The notes: generated by a model from the sequence alone, not told the origin. 64,000 bases of DNA from Runella sp. CRIBMP (GCF_009905605.1 NZ_JAAAKZ010000001.1:1116001-1180000), one strand, 5' to 3'; positions 52,531 through 62,043 are shown, numbered from the stretch's first letter. Made by a program: numbers and translations.

Positions 52531-52932
52531 TCAATGGGCAGGAAGTAATCCACGAAGGGTTGAAATGACTTTTGACCAATGTAATATCACGACGAGTGCA
52601 CAGCATTTGAATGTTATCAGTGCCAAAGCAAACAACTGCCCACCATCGCCTAGTACATCAATCCCCAGTATCGTAAGGTGCGACAAAATAGCGCCTGCCA
52701 TGGTGCCCAGCCCCAAGATAGCGCCAATCCAGCAATAACGCGGTGTGAGCAAAAGTACACCCGCGATTAATTCAATAACGCCCGAGCCAATTCGGCCATA
52801 AGGCTCAACGCCAAGTTTGGAGAAAATGTAGACACTTTCTTCGGCCCCCGTAAATTTAAAAAAAAGTGTTTGTAACAAAATGACCGCCGCTACGATTTGA
52901 ACGAGCCAGGAGAGGATGGTTTTGGTTTTCAT
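52531..52932 (-). CDS. DoxX family membrane protein
   Basis: 133 residues, four membrane helices. The first is LSWLVQIVAAVILLQTLFFKFTGA (in part), and then GVIELIAGVLLLTPRYCWIGAI shows the DoxX pattern. DoxX-like proteins are small quinone- or thiosulfate-related membrane proteins of mostly unknown role. It is 40 bp downstream of the YHS gene on the same strand and probably co-transcribed with it. Confidence 0.85.
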   Translation of the reverse strand: MKTKTILSWLVQIVAAVILLQTLFFKFTGAEESVYIFSKLGVEPYGRIGSGVIELIAGVLLLTPRYCWIGAILGLGTMAGAILSHLTILGIDVLGDGGQLFALALITFKCCALVVILHWSKVISTLRGLLPAH

Positions 52933-52972
52933 GGATTGATGTATTTTTCAGTGAGGAAGGAGGTAGGGTATA

Positions 52973-53434
52973 TTATTGAGCAGAAACACGTTGCCAATTT
53001 TTGTCGGCTTTTATTTTCAAATTGCCCTCATCTTTGTTCCAATCCGATAAAGTATTGTTGAACAGTTTGTTGTAAAAAAGATACAACTTGCCGTTGATGA
53101 TTTTGTAGGTTTCGGGATTTATCTCGACTTTTTCACCGTTGGCTGCGCCCATTGCGTAGGCACACCAACCTCCATATTGAGGCTCGTAAGCGGGTGGATT
53201 TTTTTTAAACGTTTCGGCATTGGCCGCGGAAGAAAATTGATATGTAACTCCCTCATATACGACTACATACGTCTTTGAGCCTTTGGTGGGATTTTTTTGG
53301 AAATAACTGACGGGGTCGTAGCCAGAGAGCGCGAGGCCTTTTTCTAAATTAAACTGTTTTTGACGAAGCGCGGGGGACTGCGCAAAAATAATTTCGGTCA
53401 GGAGAAGAAGCGTGGCCAAAAAGATTGTTTTCAT
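52973..53434 (-). CDS. YHS domain secreted protein
   Basis: 153 residues from the ATG at 53434 (an in-frame ATG at 53482 would add 16 residues before the leader). Signal peptide ends near IFAQ. The YHS domain is spread over KGLALSGYDPVSYF, YEGVTYQFSSAANAETFKKNP (in part) and YGGWCAYAMGAANGEKVEINPE (in part), with a single Cys in GGWCAYA. YHS domains are often metal-binding parts of heavy-metal proteins. A motif shared with the DM13 operon lies 57 bp upstream. Confidence 0.88.
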   Translation of the reverse strand: MKTIFLATLLLLTEIIFAQSPALRQKQFNLEKGLALSGYDPVSYFQKNPTKGSKTYVVVYEGVTYQFSSAANAETFKKNPPAYEPQYGGWCAYAMGAANGEKVEINPETYKIINGKLYLFYNKLFNNTLSDWNKDEGNLKIKADKNWQRVSAQ

Positions 53435-53491
53435 GACTTTATTCGGAATTGATAGTTTGATGATACAAAAATGACACATCAATTCTTAACC

Positions 53492-53510
53492 GAATGTCGG
53501 CCAAACGACA
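53492..53510. promoter_or_regulatory. Second copy of the GAATGTCGGC motif, before the YHS gene
   Basis: GAATGTCGGC, four bases, then CGACA matches the arrangement GAATGTCGGC-N4-TGACA at 50609-50627. The distance to the start codon (57 bp) is close to that of the DM13 site (50 bp). It is a likely common operator; the right arm is less symmetric here. Confidence 0.45.
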
Positions 53511-53570
53511 AAACCTTGAAAATAGTTATTTGTCAAAAGATAAAATGCGGTTCATTCTCAAGTCTCTAGT

Positions 53571-54467
53571 TTACTGAGGTTTGCCAAAAGCCCATTTTAG
53601 AAAATCGGGCATGGCCGCCGACCACGTTGCCTGGTCGTGGTGCCCGCCTTTGACTTCGGCGTAGCAAACGTCTTTGCCCCAACGATAGCCTTTGCGTTCG
53701 AGTTCGGCAATCAAGTCAAGGGTGTCTTCAATGGAATCAATGACGCCGTTGTTGTTGCGGTCGTCTCGTTCGTCTTCGGAGCCTGTCTGTAACCAAAATT
53801 GCGGATGTTGTATGGAAGTATAGGCGGTTTCGCGTACCAAACGGTGCATGATTCGGTCGTTGTGGTCGTCGTAATGGTTTTCGTAAGCGCGTTGTCGCCA
53901 CCAAAACGAACCCGAAAATACGCCTGCCTTGCCGAAGCGCTCAGGATGATGCCAAGTAATATCAAACGCCGATAGCCCACTCAGTGAAAAACCGCAGATT
54001 ACTGTGTTTTGGGGGCCAGTGAGGACGCGGTAGTGTTGTTGGATGTAAGGCATCAGTTCTTGCAGCACGAACAATGTGTAGGAGCTGGCCTTCGTGCCGC
54101 GTTGTTTATAGTCTGGTTGAGAGGCGGTTCCGTATTCCTGAATTCGTTCACCGCAATGAATGGCTACAAGGATAAATGGCTCAATGGAAGGTGCCGTTTT
54201 TTGGATGACTTGTTGCATTTGTAGGCGCTCCAAGTCCTGTCCATCGTTCATGTAGAGTACTTTATACGCACGATTTGTTTGGGTGTAGCCTTCGGGCAGA
54301 AGAATGTCAAGCGATACTTGCCGGTGCAGATGGGTTGAGTGAAACTTGGTGTCGTGCAAAACGGTCATTTCGGGGAGGGAGTCAATATGTTTCAATAAGG
54401 TAAAAGTGCTAGTAGGAAACAAAAATACAAATAACCCATATTGGGGTATAAATTTCAAATAATTCAT
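53571..54467 (-). CDS. Alpha/beta hydrolase (esterase D/enterochelin esterase-like)
   Basis: 298 residues with an N-terminal hydrophobic segment (signal or anchor). The esterase fold shows VLYMNDGQDLE, a nucleophile elbow GFSLSG (catalytic Ser) near residue 160, and a catalytic-His region GGHHDQATW near 275-283. An EF-hand-like loop DRNNNGVIDSIED lies near 225-237 and may bind calcium. Related proteins cleave siderophore or acyl esters (COG2819/COG2382). The substrate is unknown. It lies just upstream of the YHS gene but 88 bp away. Confidence 0.85.
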   Translation of the reverse strand: MNYLKFIPQYGLFVFLFPTSTFTLLKHIDSLPEMTVLHDTKFHSTHLHRQVSLDILLPEGYTQTNRAYKVLYMNDGQDLERLQMQQVIQKTAPSIEPFILVAIHCGERIQEYGTASQPDYKQRGTKASSYTLFVLQELMPYIQQHYRVLTGPQNTVICGFSLSGLSAFDITWHHPERFGKAGVFSGSFWWRQRAYENHYDDHNDRIMHRLVRETAYTSIQHPQFWLQTGSEDERDDRNNNGVIDSIEDTLDLIAELERKGYRWGKDVCYAEVKGGHHDQATWSAAMPDFLKWAFGKPQ

Positions 54468-54614
54468 TCTTCCAAACTTTTTTCTATCAATTTTACGTTT
54501 ATTTACGAAAGTTTAAAGAAACTTTTGATTTTTTGAATTTTGCTTAGTTTTAATTGTGAAAGCGACCCCGATTTTCAAAGAATCTACTAAAACCAATCCA
54601 AATTTGTTTATCTA

Positions 54615-55397
54615 ATGAAGTATCTAGCTTGCACTGTATCTGTATTGTTGATTTCAACGGTTGTTACATTTTCACAAACTAAAAAAGTACCCGCCAAACC
54701 TGCCGCTAAACCCGCGACTGCCGCCAAACCAGCCCCTGTCAAAGCAACGCCAGCCAAACCAGCTGTTGCCTCCAAAATGACCAATGAATTAGACTCGGTA
54801 GCGTACAGCATCGGGATGAACATAGCCCAAAACCTAAAAGGACAAGGCCTCGACAAAATCAATGTTAACTTATTGGCCAAAGGAATTCAGGATGTATTGA
54901 AAGGTGGTAAATCAGATTTGGATGACAACCAGGCGCAAATGATTTTAGGAAATTATTTTAATAAGCTCCAAACCCAGCGCCAATCAGAAGATGCCAAGAA
55001 GTTTGAAGGAAACAAATTGGATGGAGAAAAATTCCTTGCAGAGAATAAGAAGAAGGCCGGTATCGTTACTTTACCTAGCGGCTTGCAGTACGAGGTTATG
55101 AAAGCGGGAGAAGGCCCCAAACCTACCATCAACAATACAGTAAAGACCCATTATCATGGAACATTGGTTGATGGAACGGTTTTTGACAGTTCAGTAGATA
55201 GAGGTCAGCCAGCGGAGTTTCCAGTAGGCGGAGTGATTCAGGGTTGGGTGGAAGCATTGCAGCTGATGCCCGTAGGTTCTAAATGGAAACTATATGTACC
55301 CTACAATCTTGCTTACGGTGAGCGGGCCGCAGGTCCACAAATTAAGCCATATTCGGCATTAGTATTTGAAGTAGAGTTATTGGAAATCGTAAAATGA
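54615..55397 (+). CDS. FKBP-type peptidyl-prolyl cis-trans isomerase
   Basis: 260 residues. A signal peptide is followed by a low-complexity Lys/Pro/Ala linker (residues 25-53), an N-terminal dimerisation domain (NELDSVAYSIGMNIAQNLKG, as in FkpA/Mip) and a C-terminal FKBP domain (VKTHYHGTLVDGTVFDSS, GVIQGWVEAL, YNLAYGERAAG, LVFEVELLEI). It helps fold periplasmic or outer-membrane proteins. The following protease gene lies 76 bp away on the same strand; both act in envelope protein quality control. Confidence 0.95.
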   Translation: MKYLACTVSVLLISTVVTFSQTKKVPAKPAAKPATAAKPAPVKATPAKPAVASKMTNELDSVAYSIGMNIAQNLKGQGLDKINVNLLAKGIQDVLKGGKSDLDDNQAQMILGNYFNKLQTQRQSEDAKKFEGNKLDGEKFLAENKKKAGIVTLPSGLQYEVMKAGEGPKPTINNTVKTHYHGTLVDGTVFDSSVDRGQPAEFPVGGVIQGWVEALQLMPVGSKWKLYVPYNLAYGERAAGPQIKPYSALVFEVELLEIVK

Positions 55398-55473
55398 TTT
55401 TGGCGGATGTTGGAGGTTTTTCCAACCATTTCAATCTCCAATATCCCGGGGCCGAAATCAATTAAATCAGTGT

Positions 55474-57573
55474 ATGAAAATGAAAAGCTTTTTAATCGCC
55501 TTAGCTCCGGTGTTGCTGCTGAGTCTGCAACCCGACGACTCGCGTTCGCGGGTAGTATCTTCTCGTCCCTTCGCTGTTGCGGATGATGACCTCAAACCTA
55601 CCCTTACGCAGGAGAAAGTGGAGGCGTACGTGACTAAAATCTTTTCGGGGTATCATTACCGTAAATTCAATGTCAACGACTCGTTGTCGACAAAAATGTA
55701 TGATAACTACCTCAACGACATTGACCGCGGCAAACTGTATTTTCTTGCTTCGGACATTCAGTATTTTGATAAATACCGTACCCAACTCGATGAAGCCCTC
55801 AACAACGGCGATTTGACGGCGGCGTATGATATTTATAATACCTTCCGCAAACGCTACCGCGAGCGGAGCAATTACATCACCAAAGCGCTGGCCAATCCTA
55901 AATTTGATTTTTCGGTAGATGAGTCATTCAACACCGACCGTGAAAAAGCGTCTTGGGCTAAAAATACGGAAGAGTTGGACGAAATCTGGCGCAAATTGCT
56001 TAAAAACGAAGCACTTGAACTGAAACTATCGGGCAAGGCCGATACTTCGGTGGTAACGCTTTTGAGAGATCGTTACAAAAACCGTGAACGCAATTTAGGC
56101 CGTTTCCGTAGCGAGCAGGTATTTCAGATGTATATGAATGCGTTCTGCGAAGTGCTTGACCCACACACCCGTTATTTCTCACCCGCCGATTCTGACCGTT
56201 TTAAGCAGGATATGTACCAAGCCCTCGAAGGAATCGGTGCGGTATTGCGTGAAGATGGAAACTATATCAAAGTAGTGGAAGTAGTTCCTGGCGGACCTGC
56301 TTTTAAGGACAAGCGTCTCAAAAAAGACGATCGGATTATCGGTGTAGCTCAGGGAGATGAAGGAAAAGTGGAGGATATTGTGGGTTGGTACGTAGACGAT
56401 GCCGTGAAGAAAATCAAAGGAACGAAAGGCACAATCGTGCGCTTGCAAGTATTGGCTTCTGACGCACTGCCCAACGACCCTCCCAAAGAAATCCGTCTGG
56501 TACGTGAGAAAGTTAATTTGCAGACTTCTCGTGCCAAGAAAGAAATCGTGACCATCAATCAAAATAAGCACGATTACAAAATCGGTATTATCAACATTCC
56601 GTCGTTCTATCGGGACTTTGAAGGGGCCGGTAAGCGTGATAAAGACTTCGCTAGTACCACCCGCGACGTTCAGAAAATCATCGATTCACTCAAGGCTGAA
56701 AATGTCGAAGGAATTGTAATCGACTTACGCAACAACGGCGGTGGATCATTAACAGAAGCGATTTCATTGACGGGCTTATTTATTTCAAAAGGCCCAGTGG
56801 TACAAGTACGTGAATCAACGGGTGATACGGAAGTGCAAACTGACCCTGATCCAAATGTCACATACGATGGCCCGATTGCGGTTTTAATCAACCGTTTTAG
56901 TGCCTCTGCCTCTGAAATTTTTGCGGCTGCTATTCAGGACTACAAACGTGGTATTGTGTTGGGCGAGCAAACTTACGGCAAAGGTACCGTACAAACCATG
57001 GTTGATTTGAACCAGTGGATTAAAGATTCTGATAAATTGGGGCAAATCAACATCACCGTTGCAAAATTCTACCGCATCAATGGTAGCAGTACCCAGCGCA
57101 AAGGGGTGTCGCCCGATATTGAATTCCCATCGGCATTCAGTGCGGAAGAATACGGCGAAAGCTCACAACCCACGGCTTTGCCTTGGGATCAAATTGCCAC
57201 GGCGCGTTTTGACGTGACCAAATCGTTGAACGAAAAACAAGTGGCAAAACTGCGCGAGAAGTATCAGCAACGTCTTAAGTCGGAATTGGAAATGAAAACG
57301 TTTGTAGACGAGTTGGAGCTGTTCCGCAAAGCGCGCGAAAATACCGTAGTTTCGTTGCAAGAAACCAAACGGAAGAAAGAGCGTGAAGAAGCCGAGAAAA
57401 AACGTGCTGCCCTGAAAAAGCTAGAAACGGATGACGAAGTGGATGACGATGAAACTTCTGCAACCGCCAAAGCGACCGAAAAGAAGAAAAAGGACATTTA
57501 CATGAATGAAACCAGTCGGATTTTGGCAGATTACATTACGCTTTCTAAAGCACCTTCGGTAGCTAAGCGATAA
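55474..57573 (+). CDS. prc: Carboxy-terminal processing protease (Prc/Tsp family)
   Basis: 699 residues. A hydrophobic leader precedes an N-terminal helical domain (about 45-235), a PDZ domain (about 245-330, GIGAVLREDGNYIKVVEVVPGGPAF in part), and the S41 catalytic domain. The catalytic dyad is S478 in FSASASEIFAA and K503 in TYGKGTVQ, with the same 25-residue spacing as E. coli Prc (S430, K455). The C-terminal 100 residues are strongly charged and helical. It degrades periplasmic proteins with non-polar C-termini. A start at 55480 is also possible. The symbol is by family. Confidence 0.93.
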   Translation: MKMKSFLIALAPVLLLSLQPDDSRSRVVSSRPFAVADDDLKPTLTQEKVEAYVTKIFSGYHYRKFNVNDSLSTKMYDNYLNDIDRGKLYFLASDIQYFDKYRTQLDEALNNGDLTAAYDIYNTFRKRYRERSNYITKALANPKFDFSVDESFNTDREKASWAKNTEELDEIWRKLLKNEALELKLSGKADTSVVTLLRDRYKNRERNLGRFRSEQVFQMYMNAFCEVLDPHTRYFSPADSDRFKQDMYQALEGIGAVLREDGNYIKVVEVVPGGPAFKDKRLKKDDRIIGVAQGDEGKVEDIVGWYVDDAVKKIKGTKGTIVRLQVLASDALPNDPPKEIRLVREKVNLQTSRAKKEIVTINQNKHDYKIGIINIPSFYRDFEGAGKRDKDFASTTRDVQKIIDSLKAENVEGIVIDLRNNGGGSLTEAISLTGLFISKGPVVQVRESTGDTEVQTDPDPNVTYDGPIAVLINRFSASASEIFAAAIQDYKRGIVLGEQTYGKGTVQTMVDLNQWIKDSDKLGQINITVAKFYRINGSSTQRKGVSPDIEFPSAFSAEEYGESSQPTALPWDQIATARFDVTKSLNEKQVAKLREKYQQRLKSELEMKTFVDELELFRKARENTVVSLQETKRKKEREEAEKKRAALKKLETDDEVDDDETSATAKATEKKKKDIYMNETSRILADYITLSKAPSVAKR

Positions 57574-57587
57574 AATTTGTTACCTTT

Positions 57588-57652
57588 AGACGTTGGACGT
57601 TGGGTCGTGGGCGCTATCTTTAGTCCCTAATCCGACGTCCAACGTCTATTTT
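57588..57652 (+). terminator. Terminator after the protease gene
   Basis: AGACGTTGGACGT pairs perfectly with ACGTCCAACGTCT (13 bp) around a 34-nt loop, followed by a short T stretch. It starts 15 bp past the stop. Confidence 0.7.
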
Positions 57653-57672
57653 TAATCCATTCTAATTGATTT

Positions 57673-57978
57673 ATGAAATACAAAAAACACGTTTTTATTT
57701 GCACCAATCAAAAAGACGGTGGCAAAAAATGCTGCGGAGCCGAGCACGGCGCAGCATTGGTTGATGCATTCAAAACATCTCTGAAAGAGAAAAATCTACA
57801 TATTGATATCCGTGCCCAAAAATCGGGCTGTTTAGACGTATGTGCCTTCGGCCCCGCGTTGGTGGTGTATCCAGAAGGTGTTTTCTACGGCAAAGTAGAA
57901 CTCGCTGACGTTGAAGAAATCATCGAAAGTCATTTGATAAACGATGTTCCTGTGGAGCGTCTGGCGTTGAAATTCTAG
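57673..57978 (+). CDS. Thioredoxin-like [2Fe-2S] ferredoxin
   Basis: 101 residues with the thioredoxin-like ferredoxin fold. Cysteine ligands are FIC10, CC near 20-21, and the pair in SGCLDVCAFGP (about 53 and 57). The final VVYPEGVFYGKV is typical of this group, related to the NuoE-like ferredoxins. It is a cytosolic electron carrier with unknown partner. It stands alone, with terminators on either side. Confidence 0.9.
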   Translation: MKYKKHVFICTNQKDGGKKCCGAEHGAALVDAFKTSLKEKNLHIDIRAQKSGCLDVCAFGPALVVYPEGVFYGKVELADVEEIIESHLINDVPVERLALKF

Positions 57979-58004
57979 GAACGCGCTTATTTTATCCCTT
58001 ATTT

Positions 58005-58064
58005 GTCAACGCTGAACGTAAATTCCCAGAAGGGTCTTTGCATTCAGCGTTGACATTTTTATTT
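58005..58064 (+). terminator. Terminator after the ferredoxin gene
   Basis: GTCAACGCTGAA pairs with TTCAGCGTTGAC (12 bp, loop 26 nt) and is followed by TTTTTATTTTT. Its location supports the later start (58086) for the permease gene. Confidence 0.8.
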
Positions 58065-58085
58065 TTACCAAAACTGCCAATTCCT

Positions 58086-59417
58086 ATGCTCCAACGCTAC
58101 TTTTCCCTCGACCAAAACGGTACAACAGTGCGTACCGAAGTCATTGCGGGGCTTTCTTCTTTTCTGGCTACGATGTATATTATTGTAGTGAATCCCGCCA
58201 TTTTGAGTCAATCGGGAATGCCTTTCGGCGGTGTGCTAACGGCTACGGTGTTGCTCTCTTTCTTTTGCAGTTTGATGATGGGGCTGTATGCGCATAATCC
58301 GCTTCTCGTAGCACCAGGTATGGGGCTGAATGCCTTCTTTACATTCGCCGTTGTGAAAGGAATGGGTGTGGCATGGCAAACGGCTTTGGGTGCAGTATTT
58401 TGGGCGGGAATCGTTTTTCTTATCCTGTCAATTTTCAACGTTAGGACTTACATTGTACAGGCCATTCCGAAGCCCTTGCGCTACGCGATTTCGTCGGGAA
58501 TTGGGCTTTTTATCACGTTGATTGGCTTGACCAACGCCAAGTTTATCGTAAGTAACCCCGCCACCTTGGTCGGTATCGGCAATTTAAAAGACCCTATTCT
58601 ACTGACGTTTTTGTTGGGGTTGGTCATAACGGCAGTATTGGTGGTGAAAAAAGTGCAAGGCGGCATCGTCATTGGCATTGTGTTGACCACATTGGCGGCG
58701 ATTCCCGTGGGCCGTTGGTGGGGCGATGCTTCAGCGGTTAATTTCGGACAGGCTACACTGGTCAATTGGAGCGGACTTTGGGCGGCTCCTGATTTTAGCC
58801 TTTTGTTTCAACTAGATTTGATGGGCTCGTTGACTTTGGCGCTTTGGCCCATCATTTTTGCCTTTGCATTTACCGATTTATTTGACAGTCTTTCAACCTT
58901 CGTTGGCGTTGCCGAAGCAGCCAATCTTTACGACGATAACGGCGACCCTCGCCATATTCGGCAGTCTCTGCTAACCGACGCCGTGGCCACCACAATGGCA
59001 GGCTTGTTGGGTACTAGCCCTGGAACGGCCTACATTGAGTCGGCGGTGGGAATCGAGCAAGGCGGTCGCACGGGGCTCACGGCGGTAGTGGCGGCATTTT
59101 TGTTTCTGCCGTTCATGTTTTTATCTCCTTTGCTCTCGGTCATTCCGAGCATTGCCACTGCTCCTGCGTTGATTTTGGTGGGTGCGTTTATGATGAAACC
59201 CATCACCAAGATTGACTGGACCCGTATGGACGAAGCCATTCCTTGTTTGTTGGCATTGGTGTTAATTCCCTTCAGCTATTCCATTACTCAAGGAATTATT
59301 TTTGGTTTTTTGAGTTGGACCATCCTCAAAACCGCCGTTGGAAAAGGGAAAGAAATATCATTCACCCTCTGGATAATTGATGTTTTTGCCGTGATGTCTT
59401 TGGTATGGGGGCATTGA
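58086..59417 (+). CDS. NCS2/AzgA-type purine permease
   Basis: 443 residues from the ATG at 58086; the longer frame from 58038 would start inside a terminator hairpin. About 12-14 membrane helices. It begins with the AzgA-type LQRYFSLDQNGTTVRTEVIAG and carries LVAPGMGLNAFFTFAVV, FTDLFDSLSTFVGVAEAANL (in part) and GTSPGTAYIESAVGIEQGGRTG (in part), which are the substrate-binding and signature segments of the adenine/guanine/hypoxanthine permeases. It imports purines by proton symport. Single gene. Confidence 0.93.
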   Translation: MLQRYFSLDQNGTTVRTEVIAGLSSFLATMYIIVVNPAILSQSGMPFGGVLTATVLLSFFCSLMMGLYAHNPLLVAPGMGLNAFFTFAVVKGMGVAWQTALGAVFWAGIVFLILSIFNVRTYIVQAIPKPLRYAISSGIGLFITLIGLTNAKFIVSNPATLVGIGNLKDPILLTFLLGLVITAVLVVKKVQGGIVIGIVLTTLAAIPVGRWWGDASAVNFGQATLVNWSGLWAAPDFSLLFQLDLMGSLTLALWPIIFAFAFTDLFDSLSTFVGVAEAANLYDDNGDPRHIRQSLLTDAVATTMAGLLGTSPGTAYIESAVGIEQGGRTGLTAVVAAFLFLPFMFLSPLLSVIPSIATAPALILVGAFMMKPITKIDWTRMDEAIPCLLALVLIPFSYSITQGIIFGFLSWTILKTAVGKGKEISFTLWIIDVFAVMSLVWGH

Positions 59418-59480
59418 AATAGTCTTCTACCAGCGCGAATCTTCCAAGTAAAGTTAAGCGAGACTGATAGGCTTCGCCAA

Positions 59481-59524
59481 GAAAAAAGCGTCTGACGGCT
59501 TTTAAACCCTCAAACGCTTTTTTC
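59481..59524. terminator. Terminator between permease and xylA
   Basis: GAAAAAAGCGT pairs with ACGCTTTTTTC (11 bp), with A and T runs on both sides. It serves convergent genes: the permease on the plus strand and xylA on the minus strand. Confidence 0.8.
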
Positions 59525-59540
59525 TTGTGAAGTATCCCAA

Positions 59541-60869
59541 TTAAATGTACTGATTCAGAATGTTCTCAAATAGTTCTTGCTTACCGCTGATTTGTTTTGG
59601 AGCACCAGCTGCCACCGCAAAGCTATGTAAGTCTTCCAACGTCAATTTGCCATTTTCAAAATCCTTACCCGCACCGCTGTCAAACGAAGCGTAGCGCTCA
59701 GTACGCAGTTTTTTGTACGCAGATTTCTCCAGAATATCATTTGAAATCACGAGAGCACGTGCAAACGCATCCATCCCGCCAATGTGCGCAATGAAAATAT
59801 CGTCGAGGTCGGTTGAGTTGCGACGGGTTTTTGCGTCAAAGTTGATGCCACCTGCCTTGATACCTCCAGCTTCGAGAATTACCAACATTGCCTCTGTCAA
59901 TTCACTCAAATTAATCGGGAATTGGTCAGTATCCCAGCCGTTTTGGTAGTCGCCCCGGTTGGCATCGATGCTACCCAACATGCCGGCATCGGCCGCTACT
60001 TGCAATTCGTGCTGGAACGTATGCCCCGCCAAGGTGGCGTGGTTTACTTCAATATTTAATTGAAAATCCTTGTCCAAACCATACTGACGCAGAAACCCGA
60101 TCACGGTTGCCGAATCGTAATCGTATTGGTGCTTGGTAGGCTCGCAAGGCTTAGGTTCAATAAAGAAAGTACCTTTGAAGCCGTTTTTGCGGGCATAATC
60201 ACGCGCTATGGTCAAGAATTGACCAAGGTGATCTAGCTCACGCTTCATGTTGGTATTCAACAAAGTCATGTAGCCTTCGCGGCCACCCCAGAATACGTAA
60301 TTTTCGCCATTGAGCGCAATCGTTGCATCCAAAGCGTTCTTGACCTGTACCCCAGCATGAGCTACTACATTGAAATCAGGGTTGGTCGAAGCACCGTTCA
60401 TGTAGCGTGGATTGGAGAATACATTGGCCGTACCCCACAATAATTTTACGCCGCTTTCGGCCTGTTTGGCTTTTGCATAATCAACAATGGCCTGCATACG
60501 ACGCTCGTATTCGGTGATGCTTGGGCCTTCATCGACCAAATCTACATCGTGAAAGCAATAGTAAGGAACGCCCAGTTTAGTAATAAATTCAAAAGCAGCA
60601 TCCATTTTATCTTTGGCGCGTTGAACCGCGTCATTGTTTGCATCCCATGCAAAATCCTTCGTCCCAGGCCCGAATGGATCGGCACCAGTGCCGCAGAATG
60701 TATGCCAATAGGCAACGGCAAAACGTAAATGCTCTTTCATTGTTTTTCCACCCACCAGACGATTTTCGTCGTACCACTTGAATGCCAGCGGGTTGTCGGA
60801 TTCACGGCCTTCAAACTGAATTTTGGAGATGCCTTTGAAATATTCGGTATTTCCGAGTGTTAGGGACAT
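59541..60869 (-). CDS. xylA: Xylose isomerase
   Basis: 442 residues, the length of the class II enzymes. Converts D-xylose to D-xylulose. The catalytic HxxD pair is in [15 protein letters not shown] near residue 105. The metal-binding residues are in [15 protein letters not shown] (E and K), [14 protein letters not shown], and [21 protein letters not shown] conserved Trp precedes the first site (KLLWGTAN). Xylulokinase is not adjacent. It is divergent from a sugar-acid gene cluster, with an inverted repeat (60958-60976) between them. Confidence 0.97.
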   Translation of the reverse strand: MSLTLGNTEYFKGISKIQFEGRESDNPLAFKWYDENRLVGGKTMKEHLRFAVAYWHTFCGTGADPFGPGTKDFAWDANNDAVQRAKDKMDAAFEFITKLGVPYYCFHDVDLVDEGPSITEYERRMQAIVDYAKAKQAESGVKLLWGTANVFSNPRYMNGASTNPDFNVVAHAGVQVKNALDATIALNGENYVFWGGREGYMTLLNTNMKRELDHLGQFLTIARDYARKNGFKGTFFIEPKPCEPTKHQYDYDSATVIGFLRQYGLDKDFQLNIEVNHATLAGHTFQHELQVAADAGMLGSIDANRGDYQNGWDTDQFPINLSELTEAMLVILEAGGIKAGGINFDAKTRRNSTDLDDIFIAHIGGMDAFARALVISNDILEKSAYKKLRTERYASFDSGAGKDFENGKLTLEDLHSFAVAAGAPKQISGKQELFENILNQYI

Positions 60870-60957
60870 AAAATAGATTGTTTTGAGGTTAGTCTTAAAG
60901 AACGATTATTACTAAAAGAGGGAAATATAAATTCTTACTTGTGCAAAGAAAAAGAAT

Positions 60958-60976
60958 AATTGTCAAATTGACAATT
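60958..60976. promoter_or_regulatory. Inverted repeat AATTGTCAAATTGACAATT, operator candidate
   Basis: Two 9-bp arms (AATTGTCAA, TTGACAATT) pair exactly around a single central A, 89 bp upstream of xylA and 169 bp upstream of the divergent gene. Such short odd-centred palindromes are typical protein-binding sites. A sugar-responsive repressor is likely; the regulator gene is not in the window. Confidence 0.55.
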
Positions 60977-61144
60977 TTATTTGTAGCTCGCTTTTGTGGA
61001 TATTGTACAGGTTGTTTTCTAACTACTTGTAAGTAAACATTGTAATTTTAAAATAGTCTTTTCGACCAAAAACAGAGTATTACTAAAGCTACACCTAAAC
61101 TTAAATTGAAAACGTACATGTCATGAAAATGGATTAGCCAGTTG

Positions 61145-61984
61145 ATGAAACTTTATCGAACCAAGCAAGGCTTTTATGCTGAATTTCAGGAGGAGTATTT
61201 CCAACTTCCCTGCCCCGATTGGGATACGCTGATTAACAGGGATGATCTGCACTCGTATCTTCTGACCCAAATAGCAGGTTTAGTCCCAGTGTTGGATTTT
61301 GAATCAAAAGACCTTTTAGCGCCCGCCGTAAGTCAGGAAGTATGGGCCTCTGGGGTGACTTATTACCGTAGCAAAGTAGCCCGGATGGAGGAGTCAAAAG
61401 GTGCGTATGGAGGTATGTTTTACGACAAGGTATACGAAGCCGAGCGCCCTGAGCTTTTTTTTAAAGCATTGGGTTACAAAGTAGTAGGGTCGGGAGGTAC
61501 CGTTAATATTCGGCCCGATTCTATCCGGAATGTTCCCGAACCAGAATGGACATTGTACGCCACAACTTCTGGCAAAATCGTGGGGTATACTGTTGGCAAC
61601 GACATGAGTTCTAAATGCATTGAATGCGAAAATCCGCTCTATATGTCGCAGGCCAAAATATACGATGGCTCTGCCGCTTTGGGCCCTTGCCTGTATGTGC
61701 CCGCCGAACCAATGGCACAAAATGCGGTCATCAGCATTGAAGTAAGGCGTAGCGAACGTATTGTTTTTCAGGGGATAACAACGCTCGACCAACTCAAACG
61801 AACACCTGACGAGCTTATTGGCTGGTTGTATCGGGCGAGTACGTTTAGAACTGGTGCATTCCTGATGACAGGCACGGGATTAGTTCCATCAAGTGATTTT
61901 ACGGTTGAGGTGGGCGATACGGTTGCCATTTCAATTGATAAAATCGGGAAATTGACCAATGTTGTCGGGCTGGCAAAAGCCTAA
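61145..61984 (+). CDS. FAH-superfamily sugar-acid dehydratase (2-dehydro-3-deoxy-arabinonate type)
   Basis: 279 residues from the ATG at 61145 (a TTG at 61142 is also in frame). The fumarylacetoacetase-like fold shows VWASGVTYYRSK, ERPELFFK, PEPEWTLYATTSG, VGYTVGNDMSSKCIECENPLY (in part), and a metal site of acidic residues in the same places as FAH enzymes. The length and context fit 2-keto-3-deoxy-arabinonate/xylonate dehydratases of this superfamily rather than fumarylacetoacetase. It would make 2,5-dioxopentanoate from a keto-deoxy-pentonate. It lies 59 bp before a DHDPS-family gene. The exact substrate is inferred. Confidence 0.72.
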   Translation: MKLYRTKQGFYAEFQEEYFQLPCPDWDTLINRDDLHSYLLTQIAGLVPVLDFESKDLLAPAVSQEVWASGVTYYRSKVARMEESKGAYGGMFYDKVYEAERPELFFKALGYKVVGSGGTVNIRPDSIRNVPEPEWTLYATTSGKIVGYTVGNDMSSKCIECENPLYMSQAKIYDGSAALGPCLYVPAEPMAQNAVISIEVRRSERIVFQGITTLDQLKRTPDELIGWLYRASTFRTGAFLMTGTGLVPSSDFTVEVGDTVAISIDKIGKLTNVVGLAKA

Positions 61985-62043
61985 GTAGTTCAAAATGGTA
62001 CTGAACTTTATTACTTACATATATAATATTTGATTATTCATCC

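Noticed and set aside
54675-54775. Lys/Pro/Ala repeats considered as a DNA tandem repeat
   Set aside because: They encode a low-complexity linker in the FKBP protein; units are irregular at the DNA level.
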